DNA of 64,000 bases from Fibrobacter succinogenes (GTDB taxonomy: Bacteria > Fibrobacterota > Fibrobacteria > Fibrobacterales > Fibrobacteraceae). Shown in pieces: positions 18,272 to 28,000 of the stretch; position 1 is the stretch's first letter; the number at the start of each line of letters is the position of its first letter. The position numbers and the translations under genes are program-made. Location of the stretch: assembly GCA_902776765.1 (NCBI GenBank), contig CACYRP010000014.1, positions 1 to 64,000 of the forward strand, given 5' to 3'. A model generated the notes under the pieces. The model was not told where the DNA came from, did no database searches, and saw nothing but the letters and a program-made list of their open reading frames with translations.

Positions 18272-20536
18272 TCAGCGGTTCAGGACAATGCGTAGCGACC
18301 GCTTGCTATGCGGGTTACGGACGATATAGACACCGTTATTGAATCCGGCTGCAACGAGGGAAGATTTTAAATCATCCGTCGAGAGAATTGTACCAAGCTT
18401 TTTGCCAGAGAGATCAAAAACCTGGAGACTTGCGTGCACGAAATTCAAATTGGCTTCGCGTGGCAATACCGGAATTGCGGTTCTCGACGTATCACCCGAA
18501 GCAATCGAATCATCCGCAACGGCGTACCACTTGGCATTTTCAATGCTTGCGGTCGCATCGGTCGGGGGCGTCGTGAGGTTTGCACCGTAGTTCGCATTGT
18601 TCAGCATGTCAGTATTGACCATGCCATAGAAAATTCCCTTCGAGATTTCTTTATCGAAATTGTTTTCGAGGTCGCCGCGAAGCTGAGCCGTGCCGGAAAG
18701 TTTCTTGCCATTTACCGCCCACATCACACCATAAACCTGCGCATTGTCGGTCACGGTCGTATTCACGATAATCGAAATCGCACCGACTTTAGCCTTGCCG
18801 CTAATCGTTCCGCTTACAAGCCAAGCATCCTCTTCGAGCACGGCATCGCCGCTGATGTTTCCCGCGGTCACGAGCGCACGCCCGCGAACTACGGCGTTAT
18901 CGCTAATTGTTCCGCCATTCACGACAGCAAAATCTTCAATGCGGGCATTCCCAGAAATCGTACCGCCGTTCACGACCGCATCGGGGCCCACATAAGCCGT
19001 TGCTGCCACTTTCGCCTTGTTGCTCACGAGACCGCCGCCATTTGCATGCTTAGTATAGCCGCTTGCATTTGCGGGCTTCCAAAAATCTTTGTTATAGCCT
19101 TCCGGCTTGCCGTTCACGACTTCAATCATGTACGGATAACGATAAATGCTGTAATAGAACTGGTCCCACAAAATCGTCTGCATCTCGGTCGGAGTCGCCG
19201 TTACGACAAGCCACAAAGCCTTATCGTTCGCCTTAGTCTCGATTTCAAGATTGAAACCCGTTCCATGCTTCATTTCGCTGTATCGCGGCGTACCGTCTGC
19301 ACCTTCCGCCACAAGGCCGACAGTCCAACCCGATTTTGGATCGGGTAACTTGTCCGGTGCATAATTGCACCAGTTGTACGTTTTTCCTTTGTAGTAATCG
19401 GTATTGTCACCAAAGCATTTATAGCCGCTAACAGTAGGCTTCTCTTGCACGATTCCACGGAACTTGACCGTCACCTTCCCTGCCGTTTCCGGATAAATGC
19501 GCACAAGGTTATAACCCCAACGCTGCGGAGCCCAGTAAGAGGGCGAAATGTAACGGTCCGCGCACTCCTCGCCTGCGGCACACTCCATCTTGTTCAGCAT
19601 GGTCACACGCGTATGCCTACGGTAATTGTCGCCCCAGCTTGCGTCACGACGCGTCTTAAATTCATAATCGCCATAGGATTTTTTGTACAAACTCTTTTTT
19701 GCCGGAGCGTATTCAAGCGTCGCGTTTTTCATGGCGAACTTTCCGAACTGTTCATTCAACTGTTCTAGCGACCAGCCATAGACCATCATCATCGCGCTAA
19801 ACGGAGTCTGCTCCATGCGACCATCTTCCCCATCGCGAATCGATTCCATCCAGATGCGATTGACTTCGTGCGCCCCTTTGTAACCACCTCCAAATTCTTC
19901 TTTGAGGTGTTCCAGGAATTGCCAGTTGCAATAACGGTCGCGCGTCGAACCGTAATACAAATACGGATAGTTAATCAGATATTCCGAGCAATGGGCGTCA
20001 TTTGGATTGTATTGGTGAGCCATCCAATTCGCGTGGCTCTCGGCGAACCACCCCGAATGGCTGTTGTTGCCCATCCAGCCGGCAACGCCCTGCAAGCCGT
20101 GCGCAAACTCATGCGACGTTCCCCAGTAATCCTTGAGGGAACCAACGCCAATCCACATGCCGGGGCCAAATTCGTTGTTCAGTCCCTTCACGTAGTCCTG
20201 GCCACCGTAAAGTGCCGCCATCACAGAGTTGTCGAACACGTAAATGTTGCTTTTGAGTTTTCGGTCCGGGCTTTTCGGGAACGGGAGCATCCAGCCGAGC
20301 GAATCGATATAGAATGAATAGACTTTTTCAAGCGACTGGAGCACGCCCTCTGCATCCGATGTCGGAATGGCAACATTATTCGCCTTGCCATCATCGCTCG
20401 TCGGCTTTTTGCAAACCTCGAAATGTTCCGAAGAACGAATCAGCGTAAAGCCATTGCTTTCACACTGCGGAATCCAGTTTACGTCTGCGAATGCGACAAC
20501 AGCGGCAACGCATACAATTTGCGGAAATAGTCTCAT
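18272..20536 (-). CDS. secreted DUF6055/Svx-like metalloprotease-like protein with beta-helix-like segment and sorting tail
   Basis: The start at 20536 gives a signal peptide (MRLFPQIVCVAAVVAFA); a TTG at 20554 and an ATG at 20548 are alternatives. Residues about 15-260 contain HEFAHGLQG and, 20 residues on, WFAESHANW. Together these give HExxH plus a downstream Glu, as in gluzincin zinc proteases. Similar proteins are annotated DUF6055 or Svx/Avr-like. A beta-sandwich-like middle is followed by a segment (about 490-610) of short repeats (A.V...A.V..G.ISG.A.I) like left-handed beta-helix hexapeptides. The C-terminus (LQVFDLSGKKLG...NGVYIVRN....RIVLNR) looks like a type IX secretion sorting domain. 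The substrate is unknown; a surface-attached protease is the best guess. Confidence 0.75.
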   Translation of the reverse strand: MRLFPQIVCVAAVVAFADVNWIPQCESNGFTLIRSSEHFEVCKKPTSDDGKANNVAIPTSDAEGVLQSLEKVYSFYIDSLGWMLPFPKSPDRKLKSNIYVFDNSVMAALYGGQDYVKGLNNEFGPGMWIGVGSLKDYWGTSHEFAHGLQGVAGWMGNNSHSGWFAESHANWMAHQYNPNDAHCSEYLINYPYLYYGSTRDRYCNWQFLEHLKEEFGGGYKGAHEVNRIWMESIRDGEDGRMEQTPFSAMMMVYGWSLEQLNEQFGKFAMKNATLEYAPAKKSLYKKSYGDYEFKTRRDASWGDNYRRHTRVTMLNKMECAAGEECADRYISPSYWAPQRWGYNLVRIYPETAGKVTVKFRGIVQEKPTVSGYKCFGDNTDYYKGKTYNWCNYAPDKLPDPKSGWTVGLVAEGADGTPRYSEMKHGTGFNLEIETKANDKALWLVVTATPTEMQTILWDQFYYSIYRYPYMIEVVNGKPEGYNKDFWKPANASGYTKHANGGGLVSNKAKVAATAYVGPDAVVNGGTISGNARIEDFAVVNGGTISDNAVVRGRALVTAGNISGDAVLEEDAWLVSGTISGKAKVGAISIIVNTTVTDNAQVYGVMWAVNGKKLSGTAQLRGDLENNFDKEISKGIFYGMVNTDMLNNANYGANLTTPPTDATASIENAKWYAVADDSIASGDTSRTAIPVLPREANLNFVHASLQVFDLSGKKLGTILSTDDLKSSLVAAGFNNGVYIVRNPHSKRSLRIVLNR

Positions 20537-20554
20537 ATCACAACCCATCAACAA

Positions 20555-20898
20555 CCCTAGAACATTCTAGGTACTATTAATATATGCTCTCGCACTCTCA
20601 AGTGCAAGAGTTAATTAATGCAAGGTAGTCTTGAGACAACGAAAAATACCGAAATTTCGACGATGATGAAATTAATAGATGCTGTAATAAAAAAACATGT
20701 TTCTGCATCACTCGACTCCCGCGTCATAGCTCTTCGTGCATAAGCCGCGATTATCCAATACGTGAGCAAGCTCCTACGTTGTTCCGGACTTGAGCCGGAA
20801 TCTTAGTCACAAAAAATGGCGGCTCATGCTTCGACATTGCTCAGCACAGGAGTCCGCCATGAAAATGCCACAATGATATAACAATTTACAGAATTCTA
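20555..20898. other. intergenic region between the metalloprotease and esterase genes
   Basis: This 344-bp stretch has no convincing gene. It holds the esterase terminator (20811-20860), an intergenic palindrome TTCCGGACTTGAGCCGGAA (20782-20800), and AT-rich sequence close to the metalloprotease start that probably contains its promoter. A hairpin GCACTCTCAAGTGC also lies near 20590. Nothing else is clear. Confidence 0.5.
20811..20860 (-). terminator. terminator of the esterase gene
   Basis: On the minus strand ATGGCGGACTC pairs with GAGCCGCCAT (one bulge) across a loop of about 24 nt and is followed by TTTTTT. Confidence 0.65.
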
Positions 20899-21954
20899 CT
20901 ACTGTTTTTGGCCGCTCACGCCGTAACGACGTTCAACGCCGTTTTTCTTGAACCGGACAAACAGACTTTGTTCGCTATAATCAAAATAAAGTCTTGGCGA
21001 CTGCGATTCTACCGCACGTACACTTGGCAAGTTTCGAATGGCATTTGTGCTATCCTGAGCGGTCGTATCCGTTTTCGAAGAATCCGTCACGACAGTATCT
21101 TTCTTGCTCGTGTCAGGAGGCGGTTCCTGCGACTTGAGGATTTCGAGCATTTTTTCGGCATAGCGTTCGCCAAATTTTTCATACCCTTCACGAGTGAAGT
21201 GCAAAGTATAGCTAGCTTCTTTAAGCGCCGGGCAACCCTGTGCCGAAATCAAGTGTCCGTTCGGGATGAGGTCCGCGGCCTGTTTCACGGCATCATTACG
21301 CCAACCCAAATCACCCGTTGGAGCAAGCTCACCAATGAGAATCGGGGTCTTTTCCGGGTCCAGTTCCAGTTCCTTGATTAAGTCGTCATAAACTTTCTTG
21401 ACGCGTTTCGGCCAGTCGTTCATCTGGTAGTCCGCTTCACCCTGATGGAACAAAAATCCCTTGATGACGCCTTTCTGCTTTGCGATTTTGCCCATTTCGA
21501 CAATGCGTTTGTACAAATCGCCGCCATATTCGTCCAGGTACTGGATCCACCAGGTATCGCCCTTGTTCTTTGCGCTTTGAACGTAAGACTTGTTGCGGTC
21601 CTTGTCGAACAAGTCGATGCTCTGCCCGCCAATAGCTACGTTCGCGACGGCAATTTTGATGCTGTCCGGGAGTTCCTTCACCATTTTGCGTCCAAAGATA
21701 TCGACAATTCCCACCTTGGATTGGCTATGCCCCATCGGAGGTGCCGCCGGATAGAACTCGCCTACCTTCTGGTTGGAATGATTTGCGGCTCGCAACACTA
21801 GGAATCGCGGGTCCTGCACACGGTCTTTATCGGTTACTGTCGCCTGCCCGGACATGTTCGATTGCCCATAAGCAAGGTAAATATGCAGGTTCGGGTCCTG
21901 CGCAAAACTTACCGCACCGAGTACGGCAATTGACATTAGGATTTTTTTTAGCAT
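20899..21954 (-). CDS. secreted SGNH/CE6-type carbohydrate acetylesterase
   Basis: The start at 21954 has a strong Shine-Dalgarno (GGAGGACAA) and gives a signal peptide (MLKKILMSIAVLGAVSFAQ). An upstream in-frame codon at 22116 would add 54 unlikely residues. The catalytic domain carries AYGQSNMSGQ (nucleophile Ser 32), ANVAIGGQSI, FLFHQGEADY and the late LHFTREGYEKFG with the catalytic His. These fit carbohydrate esterase family 6, which removes acetyl groups from xylan; sialate esterases look similar. An acidic Thr/Ser/Asp linker (DTSKKDTVVTDSS) and a basic C-terminal segment with strand-like FDYSEQSLFVRF follow, as in other Fibrobacter xylan enzymes. A 16-bp palindrome lies just upstream. 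It probably works with hemicellulases such as the GH43 enzyme. Confidence 0.85.
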   Translation of the reverse strand: MLKKILMSIAVLGAVSFAQDPNLHIYLAYGQSNMSGQATVTDKDRVQDPRFLVLRAANHSNQKVGEFYPAAPPMGHSQSKVGIVDIFGRKMVKELPDSIKIAVANVAIGGQSIDLFDKDRNKSYVQSAKNKGDTWWIQYLDEYGGDLYKRIVEMGKIAKQKGVIKGFLFHQGEADYQMNDWPKRVKKVYDDLIKELELDPEKTPILIGELAPTGDLGWRNDAVKQAADLIPNGHLISAQGCPALKEASYTLHFTREGYEKFGERYAEKMLEILKSQEPPPDTSKKDTVVTDSSKTDTTAQDSTNAIRNLPSVRAVESQSPRLYFDYSEQSLFVRFKKNGVERRYGVSGQKQ

Positions 21955-21974
21955 TTGTCCTCCAAACAAAAAGC

Positions 21975-21990
21975 TGTCACCCACGTGACA
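21975..21990. promoter_or_regulatory. palindrome in the esterase leader, candidate operator
   Basis: TGTCACCCACGTGACA has perfect 6-bp arms around 4 nt and lies 20 bp upstream of the esterase ATG, just before its Shine-Dalgarno. The TGTCA-N6-TGACA form resembles sites of some CRP/FNR-family regulators. Binding is inference. Confidence 0.4.
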
Positions 21991-22088
21991 AATTATACAA
22001 CCCTTGTCTTTAATTATAATAAAAAAGAACCCCTTATCGAGGTTCCTTGAAATAATTGTGTTGTCAAAAAATGCAATGCAGCAATTCT

Positions 22089-23711
22089 TTATTCTAAAGA
22101 ATTTGGAACATTCCACATTCTCTTTTTGAAATCATAACTAAAGCGTTCTTTAAGGTTATTGTTATTCAAAATTTTCACAACATTACCATCATCCATAATC
22201 TTCAAAGATTCGTAATCTATATTCAATAAAGGATGAAAATCATCAACCAATTCTGCGTTTTTCGGATTAAAGCTCACAGAATAACTAAGCTTGCCTTTAT
22301 TCCTTTGCGATCCATCACCGAATACAAAAACATTCTTTCCATGCTGAACTTTTTCAACGTTCGCCGACAACGCTAAATCCATTTTATCAAGATCAAGATG
22401 GTCTAAAGCAATAGCCTTACTTCCCTTGTGAACATAAAAAACAAGTTTGAAATAGCAAGTCATTTCGCTATCAAAATCATGAGCATTAAACAAATCTAAG
22501 CTCATATTTCTAGCATACTTGAACGGTTTTAAAGTAAGTTTATACACAACCGCATTTTTTCCATCAACTAATTTAAGTCTTTTACTTTCGTCTAGCACTG
22601 AATATTCATTCAGATCCACGAATTCATCATTATTGATTTCATGAGCTTTATCGTCCGTAAGAATTTTGTCTAGAACAGCGACATGATTTAAGAACTTAAA
22701 TTTATGCAAATACTTTTCAATTATTTTATTCAACTTCGACAATTCGATTTCGTAATCTTGAGCAATGGACAATGCAATTCCGTACTGCGTAAACTTGCTA
22801 TAATCATCAGCAATTTCAGCAATATTTTTAACACTAGATTCAGCTCCATCCAATAAAAATCCGTTTCTATCCAAGAGAGGTATTTCTATAGCTTCAAGTT
22901 TTTCAAAATACTTGTCTATTGAGAATTGCACAGCTTTTACTTTATTATTAAATTCAAAATTATCTTGAGCACCACTTGATGTTATAGATATTTTCAAGTT
23001 ATCCTCATTCAGTTGGAATGGTAAAATTTTACCGACCTTCGCTTGTGTAACACCGGGCAAATCCAATACAAATGAATCAAAATTCGACATCAAGAAAACA
23101 TTATCTTTTGCAATCGATGTTTTTACATCATAAGAAACAACCGCATTGATATCCGTTTCAAAATTCATTATAGCAAAATCGACATTTTGCTTTTCAATTT
23201 TTGGATAAAATTCAACAGCCAGCGACTTGCCAAGAACATCAACGGTTTTCAGCACATCCTCAGATTCTTTAAAGACATCGAAAACATCCGCCGCAGAATC
23301 ATTTTGAGCTTCGATTCTGATATTTATCGCCGATAAAAAATCTTCCACCTTTAGCGCATTCACAGCACCATCGTCAATCGACATGGTATCTAAAGTCTTT
23401 TTTACGCTTGGCAAATCCAGCAAAAGCGCATTTTCAGATTTTATCATATTCGCTTGCAAAGCTTGCAAAACCTTCGCATCGAGACCGCTGACAATTTCTA
23501 CAACTTCTTGGGTGCTGTATTCACGCTCACCAATTTTTAATTTTTTCCCGATATACGGAATTTCGAAATCGTCCCCTAATCTAGGATACGAAACTTTTGA
23601 CAACGCATTAGACAAATTGCTATTTGTACTTTTTGAGTTAACGCCACTTACGGAGCAAGCGCTTAGTGTAAAAAGCAATAACAAAGCTGCCAAAGACAAC
23701 AAATTTTTCAT
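22089..23711 (-). CDS. lipoprotein, local paralogous family (short form)
   Basis: The start at 23711 follows GGAGGATTAT and gives a lipoprotein signal (MKNLLSLAALLLLFTLSAC). The protein shares with the three genes at 11.7-18.2 kb the motifs FEIPYIGKKLKIGEREYSTQEVVE, LLLDLPSVKKTL, LKISITSSGAQDNFEF, VFGDGSQRNKGKLSYSVSF and the final YDFKKRMWNVPNSLE. Like the 11681 gene it ends at the junction where the long forms continue. It is the only member with a lipid anchor. It is separated from the others by the protease and esterase genes. Function unknown. Confidence 0.8.
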   Translation of the reverse strand: MKNLLSLAALLLLFTLSACSVSGVNSKSTNSNLSNALSKVSYPRLGDDFEIPYIGKKLKIGEREYSTQEVVEIVSGLDAKVLQALQANMIKSENALLLDLPSVKKTLDTMSIDDGAVNALKVEDFLSAINIRIEAQNDSAADVFDVFKESEDVLKTVDVLGKSLAVEFYPKIEKQNVDFAIMNFETDINAVVSYDVKTSIAKDNVFLMSNFDSFVLDLPGVTQAKVGKILPFQLNEDNLKISITSSGAQDNFEFNNKVKAVQFSIDKYFEKLEAIEIPLLDRNGFLLDGAESSVKNIAEIADDYSKFTQYGIALSIAQDYEIELSKLNKIIEKYLHKFKFLNHVAVLDKILTDDKAHEINNDEFVDLNEYSVLDESKRLKLVDGKNAVVYKLTLKPFKYARNMSLDLFNAHDFDSEMTCYFKLVFYVHKGSKAIALDHLDLDKMDLALSANVEKVQHGKNVFVFGDGSQRNKGKLSYSVSFNPKNAELVDDFHPLLNIDYESLKIMDDGNVVKILNNNNLKERFSYDFKKRMWNVPNSLE

Positions 23712-23847
23712 ATAATCCTCCAAGAATCTATTCATCACGACTTTTTACATCATACAAAATAGAATATAAAAAATGTAATCCCCAAAGTTCGAGATCTTTC
23801 GAAAGAAATATAATGGAGCCACTCCCAAATGGAACTCAAGAAATAAT

Positions 23848-23934
23848 GGATCCTCGCTTACGCGAGGATGACTTTACCGGCGAAAGCTACACCATGGAAT
23901 CAATCAATGATTTTTCGTTTGCGCAAGGATGACT
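23848..23934. repeat. intergenic palindromic repeats, GGATGAC family
   Basis: GGATCCTCGCTTACGCGAGGATGAC (23848-23872) forms a hairpin from ATCCTCGC and GCGAGGAT. A second, partial copy ending GCGCAAGGATGAC follows at about 23911-23934. Similar GGATGAC-ended units occur inside tilS. Confidence 0.55.
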
Positions 23935-23973
23935 GCTCGGGATAACACTCTTCTAAGTTTTGCTCTCAGTCTG

Positions 23974-24939
23974 CTACTTCCTTCCGATATTCTTGAAATT
24001 TGGAGCGATAATGGTGCAATTTGTATCCTTAGGAGCCTGACGATACAGCACCAAGTCCACTGTAAAGAAACCTTTAGTCGATGCACTCACAGACCACTTG
24101 CTCCCAGCAGGGCAATCCTTGACTTTTTTGTTCAACGTTGCGGCAAATCGGCTGGCAGTTACATTGTAAGTAAAATAACTCGTTGAAAGCGAATCCGGCA
24201 TTTGCAGCGCCTTTGGACCGCCCACTTTATTGTTCTTTGCAAAATAAGACTTTTGAGCCTTGATGTAGAACAGCGTCTGTTGCGTCAGTTCATCCGTCAC
24301 GCTCTGCGTGCTAGTAAAAAGCCCGACATTCGAGCAACCACGCACTCCAAAGACAAGCACCAGAACAAACGCCAGTGCGCATCCAATAAAAATCCAATAC
24401 TTCAATTGGAGTTTTTTTAGCGTTGCAACCATCTTTTTGCAACAAGCAACTATTTTGTCCCCCAGTCTCTTGAAGCCCTTCGATATACTCTTAACCTTTT
24501 TCGATACACCCTTTCCGCTAATGACAGGGTGAGGCGCTTCACTAGCCACTGATGCTACAGCCGCTAGGCCTCCTTGCCACTTGAGGAGTTTCATCGCCAC
24601 AAGCACATGACCGAACTGGCGCGGGAAAGTTAAACCAAATGCGGCAATCACCATCAAGGTCACGCTTACGACAAACAAAACGAGCAAGCCTTTATTCGCA
24701 AGCGGAAGCAAATCTTTCACTTGATCCAGAATGCCCAAAAGCTTCTTGACCCCAGAAAAATTTTCAGATGCAAAGCGCACCATAAACGAATCGGTAAGTC
24801 CATTCCCCGTCCGCACGGCGTTGGCAGCAATACCATAAACCATGGTCAATATGCGCTCAAAGGCAAAAAGTATCATGCCAAAAATAGCAACAAGCGAAGC
24901 AATGAAACGCACCGTGCGTATGGGAGTGAAGCCTTTCAT
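23974..24939 (-). CDS. membrane protein with periplasmic pilin-like C-terminal domain
   Basis: I do not recognise a family. The start at 24939 follows AAAGGAGAATG; an in-frame GTG at 24978 is an alternative. The predicted product has hydrophobic segments at about 10-35, 90-115 and 185-205, with a basic stretch (SKKVKSISKGFKRLG...CCKKMVATLKKLQ) between the last two that is presumably cytoplasmic. The C-terminal 110 residues (LTQQTLFYIKAQKSYFAKNNKVGG..., TYNVTASRFAATL, CPAGSKWSVSAS) resemble the globular half of pseudopilin-like proteins, which often carry YY/F.AQ.SYF.KNN near the end of their long helix. The membrane topology is unlike a true pilin. It is a single gene flanked by repeats. Confidence 0.65.
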   Translation of the reverse strand: MKGFTPIRTVRFIASLVAIFGMILFAFERILTMVYGIAANAVRTGNGLTDSFMVRFASENFSGVKKLLGILDQVKDLLPLANKGLLVLFVVSVTLMVIAAFGLTFPRQFGHVLVAMKLLKWQGGLAAVASVASEAPHPVISGKGVSKKVKSISKGFKRLGDKIVACCKKMVATLKKLQLKYWIFIGCALAFVLVLVFGVRGCSNVGLFTSTQSVTDELTQQTLFYIKAQKSYFAKNNKVGGPKALQMPDSLSTSYFTYNVTASRFAATLNKKVKDCPAGSKWSVSASTKGFFTVDLVLYRQAPKDTNCTIIAPNFKNIGRK

Positions 24940-25071
24940 TTGTTTACATTCTCCTTTTTCCTTCTTGTCTGTGGTCACTGGCCGGTGTCATCAGTCTTAT
25001 TGATCGCGGTGTAGCCGCCAAACAATAATCTAACAACAACCGACAACAACTAGCAACTACGGCTCCGCCGC

Positions 25072-28000
25072 CTACTTCTTAGCTTCCACCAATTCCTTAG
25101 CCATCTTCTTCGCGGTGACATAGTCCGCCTTGCCAGAACCAAGCTTCGGCATCACTTCGACGTTGAATGCTGCAGACGGGAGCATAAGGGGCGGCATACC
25201 GCTCGCGCGAAGTTCAAAAAGCACGTCCTTCGGATCCTTTTCGCCCTGGTACAAAAGAACAATTTTTTCGCCCTTGGTGGCATCTGGGATTGCCGTTACA
25301 ACGTAATCGCAGCCCTGCAACACCGGCGTATCCTGAATCTTCTTTTCGACCGCACCAAGGCTAACCATTTCGCCACCAAGCTTCGCAAAGCGGCTGTAAC
25401 GGTCCACAATCGTCAAGAATCCGTCTTCGTCAAGATAGCCCTTGTCACCCGTACGGTAATAGCGAACACCATCCTTCTGCACAATCACACTCTTCGTGCG
25501 GTCTTCGTCCTTGAGGTAGCCCTTCATCACCTGGCAACCTCCAATGAGAATCATGCCAGCTTCGCCAGTCGGCAAAGGTTCGTTCGTCTCGGGGTCCACA
25601 ATCAAGAACTGCGTACCCGGAAGTGCTGGGCCCACAGTTCCCGGCTTGTTGTTCACCTGCAACGTGGTGTAGTCATCGAACAAAGTATTTTCGGTATTGA
25701 CAGATGCCACCGGAGCCGTTTCGGTACAGCCGTAACCTTCGTAGATTTCCTTACCGAACTTGAGGCGGAATGCAGTCGCAAGTTCTGGACGCAAAGCTTC
25801 GGCACCGGCAATAATGATACGCACCGACTTGAACATCAACGGATGCACATAGCGGCTCACCGTAAAGGCGCGGAGGAACGTCGGAGTAGCAATGAGGAAT
25901 GTCACCTGGAATTCCGCACAAACGCGAGACATGGTCTTCACATCGGTCGGGTCAGCCACAGCCACAATCGGGCAACCTTCCGTGAGGTTCAAAAGCGTTG
26001 TTACCGTAAGGCCAAAGCTATGGAACAACGGGAGTTCCGAAAGCATCACATCGCCACGGCTCACGTTCAAAATGCAAGCGAGCTGCTGGATGTTACCCAT
26101 CAAGTTACGCTGCGAAAGCTCCACACCCTTCGGCGTACCTTCGGAACCGGAGCTGAACACGATGCAAGCATTGTCGTCTAATGAGCGACGTTTCACGAAC
26201 ACAAAACGAATAAGCCAACTCGGCATCAAGATGCATAGCACAAGGAATGCGGCGATTTTTGCCTTCGGGATTTCCTTCATCATGTCTTCGGCGTAAAGTA
26301 AACGCACCTTGTCCGAAGCCACTTGAGAATAATCACTACCGCGAGCCTTCAACTTTTGGACAAACTGGCGGCTCGTAATGACAGTCGAACATTCAGCGCG
26401 ATCGCAGCAGAATTTCACGTTATCAACCGAAGACGTGTAGTTCAGGTTCACGTTCGTCTTGCCAAGCGTCCAAAGAGCAAGGTTCACAATTACGCCAGCC
26501 GGACTCGGCGGGAGCATAATACCCACATTCTGTTCATGCTTGCGAAGCGTCTTCTTGAGGTAACCGCGGAACGCCATCACAGCACCCATCAACTTGTAAC
26601 CCGAGAAATGAGCCCCATCCGGGCTATAAATAGCAGGTCCGTTTTTCACGTACTTCTTGTAAGTGCGAATCCAGCTATCGGCAATCGGATGGACAAACGA
26701 AACGGCATAGTTCCAAGCATCAATGGAAATACGGCGAATAATGGCACGAATTTCGTTAGGAGGCGTATCGGCCGGAAGAGCATCACCAAAGGCAACAGTG
26801 ACAGAGCGTTCAGCCGAAGCACCATACATATTGGAAGAACTGTAGCTGTAGTTACTGCCCCACAACCCCTGAATGTAGAATGGGATAATCTGAGCCTTTG
26901 TACCATCAACAGCGGATGAATAATCAATCGTAAACGGTTCCACGTGCGGGGACTTGGACACTTCGCCCGACGGGAAAATCAAGACAGCCTTACCTGCGAG
27001 GAGCACTTCGTGAATCTTGTCCATCGCAATTTTGGGGTTACGGTTGTCAATGCGGATCATGCCCAGGCGCTTGAGAACAGCGCGCAAATACCATTTGTCG
27101 AAATGGTCCTTATTGCTTGCAATGCAAAGCGGACGCGGAGACGCCATCTGCACCATCGCCCAGTCGATAAAGCTATGGTGGTTACCCACGAGGAGGATCG
27201 GTCCTTCGTTCGGAATGTTCTGCACATTCAAGACGCGGATTCTGTAACGGCTGAACACAAAGCGGAGAAGCGTGCGGAGCATGGCCTGCGGCAAGTTGTA
27301 AATCGACCAGATAAACACACCGACCGAAATAACAGCAAGGCCAATAAAGTAGTTCTGCGGACGAATATCCGTAAAGCGCACCAGCATCGTAAACACGAAT
27401 AAGAACGCCACAAGCACAACGGCCTGGATCAGGTTCGCAAGAGCAATCACGGAACCGGAATTGTTCGGACGCGTATTGTACTGCAACAGCGCATTGACCG
27501 GCACGAGAATGAGACCGCCAAAGAAACCTGTCAAAGAGTAGAGAAGCACGAGAGCAACCGGATGCACAAGGAACGGCACAAGGAACATGCAGATCGAAGC
27601 GCCAAACATTCCAAGCGGAACAAAGCCCGATTCAATAAAGTCCTTGGAGAAATGCGCCGCCACAATCGTACCAATCATGAGGCCCACGATGGCAAACGAC
27701 ATGTAATCCTGCATCATGTCCACGGTCGAGGAGCCAGAAACGTCCTGGTACACAAGAACAAACACCTGAGCCAAAGCCCAGAACATCGAAAGCGCGATAA
27801 TCGAAGCGCGGAGCGTCGGCACACGGAAACCGAGACTCAAGTGGCGCTTGACCTTGTCGATACTCACGTTCCGGTCTTGATACTTCACGCGAGGAATCAT
27901 GAAATTCGCAATCGTCCCAAGCACGCTCACCGCAGTAAGAATCCACGGAATCACAACGGACTTGGAGGTAATGCGGCGCACGGCTTCGTAAGACACGAGC

